This document shows, piece after piece, positions 1-8,829 of a stretch of 64,000 nucleotides of DNA. Source of the stretch: Micromonospora sp. LH3U1 (GTDB lineage: Bacteria > Actinomycetota > Actinomycetes > Mycobacteriales > Micromonosporaceae); the NCBI RefSeq assembly GCF_028475105.1, contig NZ_CP116936.1, positions 1,488,001 to 1,552,000 of the forward strand, written 5' to 3'. Both the position numbers and the translations under genes were made by a program. The notes under the pieces were generated by a model. It saw only the letters and a list, made by a program, of their open reading frames with translations. It searched no databases and was not told the origin of the DNA. The number at the start of each line of letters is the position of its first letter. Within the stretch, counting starts at the first letter, position 1.

Positions 1-2
1 AG

Positions 3-497
3 GCGGGGCTGGGGATGCGGGCGATGCCGTTCGCCCAGTGGATCTCGTCGACGTACCGGTTGGCGGGCGGGCGCTGGGACGGCCCGCCGCTGCTGAAGTT
101 CCTGCCCACCGGGGCGGCGCACTCCGTCTGGTGGTTCCGGGACGCGCGGGGCCGGTTCGCCAACTGGTACGTCAACCTGGAAGAGCCTGGTGTCCGCTGG
201 GACGACGGCCCGGTGGCCGGCATCGACGTGGTTGACCAGGACCTGGACGTGGTGGTGCGCCCGGATCTCAGCTGGGACTGGAAGGACGAGGACGAGTTCG
301 TCGAGCGGCTCGCCTTCGGTGACGACTACTGGGTGACGGACGAGAAGGCGGTTCGCGCCGAGGGGGAGCGGGTGATCGCGCTCGCGGAGGCCGGCGAGTT
401 CCCGTTCGACGGCACCTGGTGCGACTTCGCACCCCCGCCAGACTGGGACGTACCGGATGAACTTCCACCGGGATGGGACCGTCCGCCGGTGCGTTGA
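3..497 (+). CDS. DUF402 (FomD-like barrel) protein, 5' end cut off
   Basis: The frame is open from the window edge; the first ATG in view is at 15, giving 160 residues. DUF402 proteins are usually a little longer, so the true start probably lies outside the window. Visible family features are NWYVNLEEP near residue 50 and the acidic DQDLDVVVRPD / WKDEDEF block near residues 74-95. FomD-type members are metal-dependent nucleotide phosphohydrolases, but the substrate here is unknown. A DUF402 gene also sits just upstream of rpsP in mycobacteria, so the placement is conserved. Assignment to the family is firm; biochemical role is not. Confidence 0.8.
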   Translation, partial: AGLGMRAMPFAQWISSTYRLAGGRWDGPPLLKFLPTGAAHSVWWFRDARGRFANWYVNLEEPGVRWDDGPVAGIDVVDQDLDVVVRPDLSWDWKDEDEFVERLAFGDDYWVTDEKAVRAEGERVIALAEAGEFPFDGTWCDFAPPPDWDVPDELPPGWDRPPVR

Positions 498-726
498 GAG
501 GTGTTCCAGGTCACCGGTGACGCGGTGTCCGGGTCCGATGCGTGCGATCGGCATCGAGTCTGGCAGAATGGGTCGCTGGTATCCGGCGCGCGTCCGGCGC
601 CCTCTAACCCGGGCACGTCGCTAGTCCACCGAGTAGTCTCCGGCCCAACCCCACGGGTCCGGTCGGCGCTCACCCATGCACACCGCCCGTACGGGCTGGT
701 GAGATCGCAACAGGAGCGAAACAACT

Positions 727-1251
727 GTGGCCGTAAAGATCCGGCTCCTGCGGATGGGCAAGATCCGCAACCCGCAGTACCGCATCGTCATCGCCGACTC
801 GCGCACCAAGCGTGACGGTCGGGCGATCGAGTTCGTCGGGATTTACCAGCCCAAGGAAGACCCTTCGATCATCGAGGTCAAGTCGGAGCGGGTCCAGTAC
901 TGGCTGTCCGTCGGCGCTCAGCCGAGCGAGGCGGTGCAGCGGCTGCTGGAGCTGACCGGTGACTGGCAGAAGTACAAGGGTCTGCCGGCCCCGCCGCCGC
1001 TGTTGGTCGCCCCCGAGCGGGCCGACCGCAAGGCGGCGTACGAGGTTGAGGCGAAGGCCGCCGCCGGGCTCGCCCCGGAGACCCCGGCCAAGCCGGCCAA
1101 GAAGGCCGCCAAGGCTGCTGAGGCTCCGAAGGCTGAGGATCCGAAGACCGAGGCTGAGGCTGAGGCTCCGAAGACCGAGGCTGCGGCTGAGGCTCCGAAG
1201 GCTGACGCTTCTGCTGACGCCCCGGCCGCCGCTGCCGGTGAGCAGGCCTGA
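727..1251 (+). CDS. rpsP: 30S ribosomal protein S16
   Basis: GTG start at 727 follows AGGAG at 711-715. The first ~85 residues are a standard S16 ([19 protein letters not shown], then [15 protein letters not shown]), a small-subunit assembly protein that binds 16S rRNA. Residues ~95-174 form a low-complexity extension of Ala, Glu, Lys and Pro with repeated APKTEA/APKAE units, about twice the length of the minimal protein; such tails are known in actinobacterial S16. It heads the rpsP-khpA-rimM-trmD-rplS block. The next start (khpA, 1253) begins one base after the S16 stop. Confidence 0.98.
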   Translation: MAVKIRLLRMGKIRNPQYRIVIADSRTKRDGRAIEFVGIYQPKEDPSIIEVKSERVQYWLSVGAQPSEAVQRLLELTGDWQKYKGLPAPPPLLVAPERADRKAAYEVEAKAAAGLAPETPAKPAKKAAKAAEAPKAEDPKTEAEAEAPKTEAAAEAPKADASADAPAAAAGEQA

Positions 1252-1252
1252 C

Positions 1253-1486
1253 ATGCCTCTGCGTCCGGCGTTGGAGCACCTGGTCAAGGGAATCGTCGAC
1301 CACCCGGACGACGTCCGGGTGCGGATGGTCGATTCCCGTCGGGGCAAGCGGCTCGAAGTCCGCGTGCACCCCGAGGACCTCGGCACTGTGATCGGGCGGT
1401 CCGGTCGGACCGCCAAGGCGCTGCGCCAGGTGATCGGCTCCATCGGCGGGCGCGGGGTACGCGTCGACATCGTCGACTCGTACTGA
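1253..1486 (+). CDS. khpA: KH-domain RNA-binding protein
   Basis: 77-residue single type II KH domain beginning MPLRPALEHLVKGIVDHPDD. The GXXG loop that contacts RNA is visible as GRSG within VIGRSGRTAKALRQV. Family members (KhpA, formerly YlqC; Rv2908c in M. tuberculosis) bind many RNAs and in firmicutes act with KhpB in cell division. The gene begins one base after rpsP and its stop overlaps the rimM start (TGATG at 1484-1488), so translation is probably coupled. Confidence 0.95.
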   Translation: MPLRPALEHLVKGIVDHPDDVRVRMVDSRRGKRLEVRVHPEDLGTVIGRSGRTAKALRQVIGSIGGRGVRVDIVDSY

Positions 1487-2052
1487 TGCAACTCGTCGTT
1501 GGCAGGATCGGCAAGCCGCACGGCATCCGCGGTGAGGTCACCGTGGAAGTGCGGACCGACGAGCCCGAGGCACGGTTCGCCCCCGGCACAGTGCTGCGCA
1601 CTGAGCCGGGGGCGACACCCCCGACGGCCGCGACCGCGCCTGAGGATGAGCCCGGGGTACCGTTCCGGGTTCCGGCGGAGCTGACCATCGAGGAAGCCCG
1701 CTTCCACCAGGGCCGGATGTTGGTCGCGTTCGACGGCATCCCGGACCGCAGCACCGCCGAGGCGCTACGCGGGACGCTGCTCGTGGTGGACAGCGCCGAC
1801 GTGGCCCCGCCGGATGATCCCGAGGAGTTCCACGATCACCAGCTGGTCGGGTTGGCCGTGGTGACCCTGGCCGGCGAACGGCTCGGCGAGGTTGCCCGGA
1901 TCGACCACGCACCCTCCTCCGACCTGCTGGTGCTGCGGCGCCCCGAGGGGCGTACGGCGTTGATCCCGTTCGTCCGGGCGATCGTTTCGGAGGTCGACCT
2001 CGCCGGTGGACGTGTGATCGTCGACCCGCCAGCCGGACTGCTCGACCTTTAG
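1486..2052 (+). CDS. rimM: ribosome maturation factor RimM
   Basis: 188 residues. The N-terminal RimM domain starts [25 protein letters not shown]; the C-terminal PRC-barrel-like domain contains [14 protein letters not shown] and [15 protein letters not shown], followed by the usual DPPAGLLDL end. RimM binds S19 and assists late maturation of the 30S head. An insert around residues 40-60 ([15 protein letters not shown]) is longer than in E. coli RimM. The ATG overlaps the khpA stop. trmD follows after 10 bp, as in most bacteria. Confidence 0.97.
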   Translation: MQLVVGRIGKPHGIRGEVTVEVRTDEPEARFAPGTVLRTEPGATPPTAATAPEDEPGVPFRVPAELTIEEARFHQGRMLVAFDGIPDRSTAEALRGTLLVVDSADVAPPDDPEEFHDHQLVGLAVVTLAGERLGEVARIDHAPSSDLLVLRRPEGRTALIPFVRAIVSEVDLAGGRVIVDPPAGLLDL

Positions 2053-2062
2053 GACCACCCCC

Positions 2063-2836
2063 ATGCGCGTCGACGTCGTGTCGATCTTTCCGGAGTACTT
2101 CGCCCCGCTGGACCTGTCGCTGATCGGGCGGGCGCGGGCCAACGGCGTACTCCAGCTTGCCGTGCACGACCTGCGGACCTGGACCCACGACGTGCACCGC
2201 ACGGTCGACGACACCCCCTACGGCGGTGGTCCGGGGATGGTGATGCGCCCGGAGCCGTGGGGTGAGGCGCTGGACGCGCTCGCGCCGGCCGAGGCCCCGC
2301 CGCCCCGGCTGCTGGTGCCGTCGCCGGCCGGTGCCCCGTTCACCCAGGCGATGGCGTACGAGTTGGCCGCCGAGTCGCATCTGCTCTTCGCCTGCGGGCG
2401 CTACGAGGGGATCGACCAGCGCGTGCTGGCGCACGCCGCCACCCGGATGCCGGTCACCGAGGTCTCGCTCGGTGACTACGTGCTCTTCGGCGGGGAGGTC
2501 GCGGTCCTGGTGATGCTGGAGGCGGTCACCCGGCTGCTGCCGGGGGTGCTGGGCAATGCGGGCTCGCTGGACGAGGAGTCGCACGCGCACGGGCTGCTGG
2601 AGGCGCCGATCTACACCAAGCCGCCGAGCTGGCGTGGGCACGACGTGCCGGAGGTGCTCCGCTCCGGTGACCACGGCAAGATCGCTCGCTGGCGGCGCGA
2701 AGAGGGTCTGCTGCGGACTGCCGCCCGACGTCCGGACCTGCTCGCGGCGCTGCCCGCCGATCGGCTCGACAAACGGGACATCGCTGCCCTGGACCAGGCC
2801 GGATTTCAGCCACCGGCGGGGGATGTGGCAAAGTAG
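2063..2836 (+). CDS. trmD: tRNA (guanine-37-N1)-methyltransferase TrmD
   Basis: 257 residues, the usual length. SPOUT-class, SAM-dependent enzyme that methylates G37 next to the anticodon and prevents +1 frameshifting. Characteristic segments are [11 protein letters not shown] at the N-terminus, [13 protein letters not shown], the trefoil-knot cofactor site [14 protein letters not shown] and [21 protein letters not shown], and the C-terminal [21 protein letters not shown]. It lies 10 bp after rimM and 142 bp before rplS. Confidence 0.98.
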   Translation: MRVDVVSIFPEYFAPLDLSLIGRARANGVLQLAVHDLRTWTHDVHRTVDDTPYGGGPGMVMRPEPWGEALDALAPAEAPPPRLLVPSPAGAPFTQAMAYELAAESHLLFACGRYEGIDQRVLAHAATRMPVTEVSLGDYVLFGGEVAVLVMLEAVTRLLPGVLGNAGSLDEESHAHGLLEAPIYTKPPSWRGHDVPEVLRSGDHGKIARWRREEGLLRTAARRPDLLAALPADRLDKRDIAALDQAGFQPPAGDVAK

Positions 2837-2978
2837 GGGGGTTGCCGCATCCGTCCGCGCCCGCGGGCGGCTGCGAGGATTCCCGATCGGGGTCGGCACG
2901 CCGGCACCACCCGGGGATCAGAACCACCCACCCGCGCACCGAATGACGGTGCGCCGTGAGCCTTACGAGGACGCAGCG

Positions 2979-3335
2979 ATGAACATCCTGGACGCCCTTG
3001 ACGCCCAGTCGAAGCGGACCGACCTTCCCGACTTCCGGGCCGGTGACACCGTCAAGGTGCACGCCCGAGTCGTCGAGGGCAACCGGTCCCGTGTCCAGAT
3101 CTTCCAGGGCGTCGTGATCCGTCGCCAGGGTGACGGTCTGCGCGAGACCTTCTCGGTCCGCAAGGTCAGCTTCGGTGTCGGCGTCGAGCGGACCTACCCG
3201 CTCAACGGCCCGGGCATCGACCGGATCGAGATCGTGACCCGTGGTGCCGTGCGCCGCGCCAAGCTGTACTACCTGCGCGAGCTTCGCGGCAAGAAGGCCA
3301 AGATCAAGGAGAAGCGGGAGAAGCAGCCCAGCTGA
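2979..3335 (+). CDS. rplS: 50S ribosomal protein L19
   Basis: 118 residues starting [21 protein letters not shown]; preceded by GAGG at 2966-2969. L19 sits at the 30S/50S interface. The conserved core [32 protein letters not shown] and [20 protein letters not shown] is complete. A longer open frame runs through upstream from 2556, but it overlaps trmD and is not plausible coding, so the internal ATG at 2979 is the start. Confidence 0.98.
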   Translation: MNILDALDAQSKRTDLPDFRAGDTVKVHARVVEGNRSRVQIFQGVVIRRQGDGLRETFSVRKVSFGVGVERTYPLNGPGIDRIEIVTRGAVRRAKLYYLRELRGKKAKIKEKREKQPS

Positions 3336-3450
3336 CTTCCCGCTCGCCACGCCGCCCGAGCTGCGCGTATGCCGTACCGCCCAGACCGCACTACCCTGGT
3401 CGTACGGGCGCAGCGAGGCGGCAGGCCCACCCCTGTGGTGGGCAGCTGTC

Positions 3451-3494
3451 CACTACCGCCCGTGGGGCCTCGACGAGGCTCCCGGGCGGTGGTG
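3451..3494 (+). terminator. hairpin between rplS and lepB
   Basis: Arms 3451-3462 and 3483-3494 pair over 12 bp with one mismatch; an inner GCCTC/GAGGC stem (3467-3471, 3475-3479) continues the structure, and TTTCT follows at 3495. It would stop or attenuate transcription from the ribosomal block before the signal peptidase genes. The lepB ribosome-binding site begins only 12 bp later, so it could equally be part of a lepB leader. Confidence 0.55.
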
Positions 3495-3516
3495 TTTCTG
3501 CGGACCGGGGAGTGGC

Positions 3517-4386
3517 GTGGTGCAGACGCTTGACGAGGACGGCACCGTCGATCCGTGGCGCCGACGGGCCCGGCGTGGCCGCCGGCAGATGCCCCTCTGG
3601 CAGGAGCTTCCGCTGCTGCTGGTCGTCGCGTTCTGCCTGGCGGTGCTGATTCGCACGTTCCTGCTTCAGGCGTTCTTCATCCCGTCCGGCTCGATGGAGG
3701 ACACGCTCCTCATCGGGGACCGGGTGCTGGTCAACAAGGTCGTCTACGACGTCCGTGACCCGGTGCGTGGCGAGGTGGTGGTCTTCCGGGGCACCGACCG
3801 CTGGGCACCGCAGGTCGACGAGCAGCCGGCGCCGGGCTTCGCCGGCAAGCTCACCCGGACTGTCGGCGATCTGGTCGGCGTGAGCCGCCCCGGTGAGAAG
3901 GACTTCATCAAGCGGGTGATCGGCCTCCCCGGCGACCGGGTCAAGTGCTGCGACAGCCAGGGTCGGGTGACCGTCAACGGCACGCCGCTCAACGAGCCGT
4001 ACGTCCTGCGGAACTCTCCACTGGACCTGCCGCCCAACCCGTCGGAGTGCCGCTCCCGGCGCTTCGACGAGGTCGTCGTACCGCCCGGTCAGATCTTCGT
4101 GATGGGCGACCACCGTGAGGTCTCCCAGGACGCACGCTGCCAGGGCCCGGTGCCGATCGACAACGTGGTCGGCCGGGCCTTCATGGTGGTCTGGCCCTCG
4201 TCGCGGTGGAATCCGCTGTCGGTGCCGTCGACGTTCGACGACGTGTCCGGGCCGGCCACGGCATCCTCCGGCGCACCCCCGGTGCGACCCACCCCGCAGG
4301 GCGGTGCGCTGCTGATTCTTCCGTTGGCAGCCGCACTACGGGGTTACCGCGCGTTCCGGACGGTGCCGTCCAGTCGGGCAACGTAG
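3517..4386 (+). CDS. lepB: signal peptidase I (first of two)
   Basis: Type I signal peptidase, S26 family, which cleaves Sec/Tat signal peptides outside the membrane. About 289 residues. An Arg-rich cytoplasmic N-terminus precedes a transmembrane segment (LLLVVAFCLAVLIRTFLLQAF), the Ser nucleophile in PSGSMEDTL, the Lys general base in KDFIKRVIGLPGD and the GDHR box (IFVMGDHREVSQDAR). A second hydrophobic stretch near the C-terminus (GGALLILPLAAAL) would add a membrane anchor lacking in the next paralogue. Tandem GTGs at 3517 and 3520 are possible starts; GGGGAG at 3507-3512 suits 3520 slightly better. Confidence 0.95.
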   Translation: MVQTLDEDGTVDPWRRRARRGRRQMPLWQELPLLLVVAFCLAVLIRTFLLQAFFIPSGSMEDTLLIGDRVLVNKVVYDVRDPVRGEVVVFRGTDRWAPQVDEQPAPGFAGKLTRTVGDLVGVSRPGEKDFIKRVIGLPGDRVKCCDSQGRVTVNGTPLNEPYVLRNSPLDLPPNPSECRSRRFDEVVVPPGQIFVMGDHREVSQDARCQGPVPIDNVVGRAFMVVWPSSRWNPLSVPSTFDDVSGPATASSGAPPVRPTPQGGALLILPLAAALRGYRAFRTVPSSRAT

Positions 4387-4396
4387 GCTCCTTGGC

Positions 4397-5032
4397 GTGA
4401 TTGACGAGCAGACCGACAAGCCGCGCAGCTCCTTCTGGAAGGAGCTGCCGATCCTGCTGGGTGTGGCGATCCTGGTCGCGGTGCTGGTCCGCGCCTTCGT
4501 GCTGCAGACCTTCTTCATCCCCTCCCCGTCCATGGAAAACACTCTCAAGATCGATGACCGGGTGTTGGTCAACAAGCTGGTATACGACTTCCGATCGCCG
4601 CATCGCGGTGAGGTGATCGTGTTCAAGGCTCCGATCGAGTGGAGCGGCAACCCCGACGGTGAGGACTTCATCAAGCGGGTCATCGGCACCCCCGGCGACC
4701 ACGTGGTCTGCTGCGACCCGCAGGAACGCCTGATGATCAACGGCAAGTCGCTGGACGAGCCGTACATCTTCTCGATGGACGGGATCCGCGACAAGCCTGC
4801 CGACCAGGAGTTCGACATCACCGTGCCGGAGGGCCGGCTGTGGGTGATGGGCGACCACCGCTCGGCCTCCGGTGACTCGCTGGAGCACTGGCAGCAGTCC
4901 GGGCAGAACATCACCGAGGCCACCATCCCCGAGGATGACGTGGTCGGGCGGGCGTTCACCGTCTTCTGGCCGTTCAACCGGGCCACCTGGCTGACCGTGC
5001 CGGATCAGTACGACGGTATTCCCAAGCCGTAG
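4397..5032 (+). CDS. lepB: signal peptidase I (second, tandem paralogue)
   Basis: 211 residues with a GTG start 10 bp after the first lepB. It has one N-terminal transmembrane segment (LPILLGVAILVAVLVRAFVLQ), catalytic Ser in PSPSMENTL, catalytic Lys in EDFIKRVIGTPGD and the GDHRSASGDS box. The core closely parallels the upstream copy but is shorter, lacking both the long Arg-rich tail and the C-terminal anchor. Streptomycetes and relatives carry several tandem lepB genes with overlapping substrate ranges, so partial redundancy is likely. Confidence 0.95.
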   Translation: MIDEQTDKPRSSFWKELPILLGVAILVAVLVRAFVLQTFFIPSPSMENTLKIDDRVLVNKLVYDFRSPHRGEVIVFKAPIEWSGNPDGEDFIKRVIGTPGDHVVCCDPQERLMINGKSLDEPYIFSMDGIRDKPADQEFDITVPEGRLWVMGDHRSASGDSLEHWQQSGQNITEATIPEDDVVGRAFTVFWPFNRATWLTVPDQYDGIPKP

Positions 5033-5080
5033 ACCGACGGGGGCGTGGGCGATCCGCCATCGGTCTGGCAGGCTGGGGCG

Positions 5081-5620
5081 GTGAACGTGAGCGCGAGGAG
5101 TGAGCTTGCGAGCCCCGCAGTCGCGAACAGCAGCAACCGTGTCTACACCCCTCGACGCGCGGCTCGCGTGCTGCTCGTCGACGCGGCCGGCCGGGTCCTG
5201 CTGTTCGAGGGCTTCGACCCGGCACGACCCGGGCACCGCTACTGGTTCACCCCGGGCGGCGGGCTCGACCCGGCGGAGTCCCCGGCCGCGGGCGCGGCTC
5301 GGGAGTTGGCCGAGGAGACCGGCCTGCGACTCGACCCGGCCGAGTTGGGTGAGCCGGTCTGGTCCGACACGACCGAGTTCCCGTTCGACGGCACCTGGTA
5401 CCGCCAGGAGCAGGACTTCTTCCTCTTCCGGGTGCAGTCCTGGCAGGTGGACACCGCAGGCTTCAACGACATTGAGCAGCGCAGCATCGCCGGCCACAAC
5501 TGGTGGCTGCCCGACGAACTGGCGGCCAGCGGTGAGCGCTTCTACCCGTCCGAGTTGCCCGCCCTCCTGACCCGGCTGGGGCAGTCGAGGACACCCGATC
5601 AGGGTGGGGCGCCGTGCTGA
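5081..5620 (+). CDS. Nudix hydrolase
   Basis: The Nudix box is present: GGGLDPAESPAAGAARELAEETGLRL, with the metal-binding REL..EE core intact. Substrate within the nucleoside-diphosphate-X class cannot be inferred. GTG starts are possible at 5045, 5081 and 5087; 5081 gives 179 residues and places the Nudix fold (RAARVLLVDAAGRVLLFEG) about 26 residues in. The leader residues VSARSELASPAVAN come from a short sequence that I recall as a dispersed repeat in Micromonospora, so the N-terminus may be a repeat insertion. The stop overlaps the rnhB GTG by 7 bp. Confidence 0.9.
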   Translation: MNVSARSELASPAVANSSNRVYTPRRAARVLLVDAAGRVLLFEGFDPARPGHRYWFTPGGGLDPAESPAAGAARELAEETGLRLDPAELGEPVWSDTTEFPFDGTWYRQEQDFFLFRVQSWQVDTAGFNDIEQRSIAGHNWWLPDELAASGERFYPSELPALLTRLGQSRTPDQGGAPC

Positions 5621-6426
5621 CCCCGCCGCGCACCGTCGTGCGGCGCGAGGCCGGGCTGTACGCCCTGGAACGGGCGCTGCAGCGGCGCGGCTTCCGGCAC
5701 GTCGCCGGTGCCGACGAGGCGGGTCGGGGCGCCTGCGCCGGTCCGCTGGTCGCCGCCGCGGCGGTGCTACCCGAAGGTCGGCGTGGCGAAATCGAGGGCC
5801 TCGCCGACTCGAAGCTGCTCACCCCGGCGAGCCGGGAACGGGTGTACGCGGAGGTGGTGGACCGCGCACTCGCGTACGCCGTGGTGGTCATCCCTGCGGA
5901 GGAGGTCGACGCCCGGGGTCTGCACGTGTGCAACCTGGCGGCGATGCGCCGGGCGCTCGCCTCGCTCACCACGCGCCCGGAGTACGTGCTGACCGACGGC
6001 TTCGGCGTGGACGGCCTGGGTGTGCCCGGGCTGGCGGTGTGGAAGGGCGACCGGGTGGCCGCCTGCGTGGCCGCGGCCAGCGTGCTCGCCAAGGTCACCC
6101 GTGACCGGATGATGGTGGAGATGGACGGGGTGTTCCCGGCGTACGGCTTCGCCGAGCACAAGGGCTACATCACCCCGGAGCACTCCGCGGCGCTGCGGGA
6201 GCACGGGCCGTGCCGGGAGCACCGGTTCTCGTACGTCAATGTCGCCGCGGTCTCCGGCCGCGACGGCCGGCCGCCGCGCGCCCGACGGCCCGGCGGCCAC
6301 AGCACGCAAGAGCCGATGGAGCGCTTGTGGGCGTCAGGGGGTACCGTCGGCGTGGCGTTGGGCGAGCAGCTTCGGCCTCCGACGTCGGTGGGGGAAGATG
6401 TGGCCATGGAAGGCGGAGTGCGATGA
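5614..6426 (+). CDS. rnhB: ribonuclease HII
   Basis: Removes ribonucleotides from RNA:DNA hybrids and misincorporated rNMPs. The catalytic core is complete: GADEAGRGACAGPLVAAA (Asp, Glu), LADSKLLTPASRERVY (Asp) and TDGFGV (Asp). Residues ~215-270 (RDGRPPRARRPGGHSTQE onward) are a nonconserved tail beyond the usual ~230-residue enzyme. GTG start at 5614 overlaps the Nudix stop; the rnhB stop overlaps the next ATG (ATGA at 6423-6426), so Nudix-rnhB-DUF2469 read as one translationally coupled unit. Confidence 0.97.
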   Translation: MLTPPRTVVRREAGLYALERALQRRGFRHVAGADEAGRGACAGPLVAAAAVLPEGRRGEIEGLADSKLLTPASRERVYAEVVDRALAYAVVVIPAEEVDARGLHVCNLAAMRRALASLTTRPEYVLTDGFGVDGLGVPGLAVWKGDRVAACVAAASVLAKVTRDRMMVEMDGVFPAYGFAEHKGYITPEHSAALREHGPCREHRFSYVNVAAVSGRDGRPPRARRPGGHSTQEPMERLWASGGTVGVALGEQLRPPTSVGEDVAMEGGVR

Positions 6427-6746
6427 GCGCGGAAGATCTCGAGAAGTACGAGACCGAGATGGAGCTGCAGCTCTACCGGGAGTACCGCGACATTGTCCGC
6501 CAATTCTCGTACGTGGTGGAGACGGAGCGTCGGTTCTACCTGGCCAACCAGGTCGACCTGCACGTGCGCAACTCCGACGGCGAGGTCTACTTCGAGGTCG
6601 AGATGCACGACGCATGGGTGTGGGACATGTACCGTCCCGCCCGCTTCGTGAAGAACGTCCGGGTGATGACCTTCAAGGACGTCAACGTCGAGGAGCTGGA
6701 GAAGCCCGACATCTCGCTGCCCGCCGACTCCGGCTTCGGCGGCTGA
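6423..6746 (+). CDS. DUF2469 family protein
   Basis: 107 residues beginning MSAEDLEKYETEMELQLYRE. This is the small acidic actinobacterial DUF2469 family, next to rnhB in mycobacteria as well (Rv2901c). Conserved stretches are YREYRDIVRQFSYVVETERRF, YLANQVDLHVR and VYFEVEMHDAWVWDMYRP. The function is unknown. No membrane segment or known catalytic motif is visible. The ATGA overlap with rnhB indicates translational coupling. Confidence 0.95.
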   Translation: MSAEDLEKYETEMELQLYREYRDIVRQFSYVVETERRFYLANQVDLHVRNSDGEVYFEVEMHDAWVWDMYRPARFVKNVRVMTFKDVNVEELEKPDISLPADSGFGG

Positions 6747-6770
6747 CCGCGCCCGAGCCGGCCAGCCGCA

Positions 6771-6791
6771 CCACGGGCCCCCCACCCGTGG
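6771..6791. terminator. weak hairpin in convergent gap
   Basis: CCACGGG (6771-6777) pairs with CCCGTGG (6785-6791) in the 64-bp gap between DUF2469 (+) and the molybdoenzyme gene (-). There is no T-run; a modest bidirectional terminator is possible. Confidence 0.35.
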
Positions 6792-6810
6792 CGTAGCACC
6801 TGCCGGACGA

Positions 6811-7953
6811 TCACTCGGCCGGCACCACGACCTCGACCCGCTGCACCAGGTTGTTGGCGAAGCCGCCCCGGTTCCACGGCTGCTCCACCGGCTGGGTCCG
6901 CCCGGACGCGTCGGTCGCCCGCGCGCCGAGGACGTACCGACCGGGCGTCGCGACCCACTCGTGTCGCCAGCGCCGCCAGGCGAAATCCCCACCCTCCGCC
7001 GGGTCCAGCTCGGCCGGTGCCCAGCTCTCCCCGCCGTCGGTGGTGACCTCCACGGCAACCACCGGCGCGTGCCCCGACCAGGCCCGACCGTCCAGGGTGC
7101 ACGGTCCCGGCCGCAGCACCCGGCGACGGGACATGAAGTCGGGAAAGCCGGGCGGTCGGACCAGCGCACGCGGCTCGATCCGCGTGACCGGCACGCCCGG
7201 GTCGTCGGCGTCCCGGCGCACCCGGTAGGCCACCGCGTTCTGGTACCCCTCGAACGGTTCGGTCCGAATCTCGATGGAGTGCACCCACTTCACGTGCGCC
7301 ATGCCGTACCAGCCCGGCACGATCAGCCGCAGCGGCGCGCCGTGCTGCGGCAGCAGGGGAGCGCCGTTCATCTCGTACGCCAGCAGCACCTCCTCGCGCA
7401 GCGCGTCGGCGACCGGCAGCGCCCGCTGGTAGTCCTGCTCAATCCCGCGCTCGACGCCGTGATCGGCGCCCGTGAAGACCACGTCGATTGCGTCCGGCCC
7501 GAGGCCCGCCTCGCGCAGCAGCGGCGCCAGCGGGGTGCCGGTCCACTCGGCGTTGCCGACCGCCTCGACCAGCCACGGCTGGCTGACCGGTCGGGGGTGC
7601 AGCAGGGCTCGACCGTTGCCGGCGCACTCCAGCGTCACCTGGTGGGTGACCCGCGGCCGCTCGCGCAGCTCGGCAAGCGTGACCGTCAGCGGCCGGTCCA
7701 CCGCGCCGCCGATGGTCAGCGTGTGCCTCGCCGGGTCGAGCTCCGGGATGTCGTAGTGGATCAGCAGGTAGTGCAACCCAGCCGGCGTGACGTCGTAGCG
7801 CAGCGCCTCCAACGGGATGCCGTGGTTACGGGCGGCGAGTTGCAACTCCTCGGCGCTGATCGCCTCGTCCGGCTCCGCGAGCCGCGACGGGCCGCTCACC
7901 TCGGCCACCGTCGGCCCGTTCGGGGGCGGCGTCCGGTCGTCGACAGTGGTCAT
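6811..7953 (-). CDS. sulfite-oxidase-like molybdopterin oxidoreductase
   Basis: 380 residues from the ATG at 7953 (MTTVDDRTPPP), preceded on the minus strand by GGAGG; an upstream frame extension to 8040 is not needed. The N-terminal half is the sulfite oxidase molybdopterin domain with the Mo-ligand cysteine in TLECAGNGR (Cys110) and HGAPLRLIVPGWYGMAHVKW; the C-terminal third is the Mo-cofactor oxidoreductase dimerisation domain (VAVEVTTDGGESWAPAELD). No heme domain and no Tat signal are present, so it should be cytoplasmic. Whether the substrate is sulfite is not shown. Confidence 0.93.
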   Translation of the reverse strand: MTTVDDRTPPPNGPTVAEVSGPSRLAEPDEAISAEELQLAARNHGIPLEALRYDVTPAGLHYLLIHYDIPELDPARHTLTIGGAVDRPLTVTLAELRERPRVTHQVTLECAGNGRALLHPRPVSQPWLVEAVGNAEWTGTPLAPLLREAGLGPDAIDVVFTGADHGVERGIEQDYQRALPVADALREEVLLAYEMNGAPLLPQHGAPLRLIVPGWYGMAHVKWVHSIEIRTEPFEGYQNAVAYRVRRDADDPGVPVTRIEPRALVRPPGFPDFMSRRRVLRPGPCTLDGRAWSGHAPVVAVEVTTDGGESWAPAELDPAEGGDFAWRRWRHEWVATPGRYVLGARATDASGRTQPVEQPWNRGGFANNLVQRVEVVVPAE

Positions 7954-8052
7954 GCGGGCCTCCCGGTCCAAACGGCGGCACCCGCCGTACGCGGCCCAGC
8001 CTAGGCCCTCGGCGACGGCCCGAAAACGGCCCGGCGGCACGGCTGGGTGGGG

Positions 8053-8685
8053 TCAGCGGGGGAGGAAATGGAACATCGTCACCCCGGAGGGCAGCCGCCG
8101 GGGATGGCCGAGGTGCCGGTGTACGCCGACACCCACCTGTGCCGCCGGGGTGCTGGCCGCGATCTGCGCGAACCCTTCCTGCGCGAACCAGTCGCAGATG
8201 ACCGGCACCAGATCGGGCTCGCGCCGGTGCCGCGTCCAGATCACCGTGCCGCCGTTCGCGCAGAGTGCGGCGCAATGCCCGACGGTGGCCCTGACGTCGG
8301 CGTCCGACACGTTGCCGAACACCCCGCAGAGCAGCACCAGGTCGGCCGGGACCAGATCGGCGTACGCGTCGGTCAACGCGGCGTCGCCCACCACCACCTG
8401 CACCCCGGTCAGCCCGGCCGCCCGCGCGGCGTCCTCGGCTGTCGCGGCGTTGCGCCGGTCCAACTCGACCAGGCGGGCGGTCACCTCCTCGCGGCGCGGG
8501 TGCGTTGCGAGCACCGGGATCAGGTCCCGACCCTGACCGGCGCAGGCGCTGACCATCCGCAGCGGCCCGGCCGGCGCCCGGTCCAGGGCCGCCCGGACCT
8601 GCTCCTGCACCTCGGTCAGTCGGGCGGCCAACGCCGACCCCGGCTGGTCGTAGTCCTCGTGCCAGGAGAGCCAGTCCCGAGTCAT
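8053..8685 (-). CDS. class I SAM-dependent methyltransferase
   Basis: 210 residues starting MTRDWLSWHEDYDQPGS. The SAM-binding motif I is MVSACAGQGRDLIPVL, with an acidic residue ending strand 2 (ARLVELDRRN) and a motif-II-like DLVLLCGVFGNVSD. The opening WHEDYD segment is typical of a small actinobacterial methyltransferase family of unknown substrate. A longer upstream frame to 9507 overlaps the M23 gene and is spurious. The start is separated by 144 bp from the divergent M23 peptidase. Confidence 0.88.
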   Translation of the reverse strand: MTRDWLSWHEDYDQPGSALAARLTEVQEQVRAALDRAPAGPLRMVSACAGQGRDLIPVLATHPRREEVTARLVELDRRNAATAEDAARAAGLTGVQVVVGDAALTDAYADLVPADLVLLCGVFGNVSDADVRATVGHCAALCANGGTVIWTRHRREPDLVPVICDWFAQEGFAQIAASTPAAQVGVGVHRHLGHPRRLPSGVTMFHFLPR

Positions 8686-8829
8686 CGGCCCAGCATAGGC
8701 AGCGCCCACCAACCCCTGGACATAACAGATCATCGAAGCCTTCGGGTGGTCGTCCACAGGTCCTCCGGTCATCCACAGCTCGGTCTGCCGGGCTGGCGGA
8801 CGACCCGGCTCTGGCCGAAGGCTGCCGTC

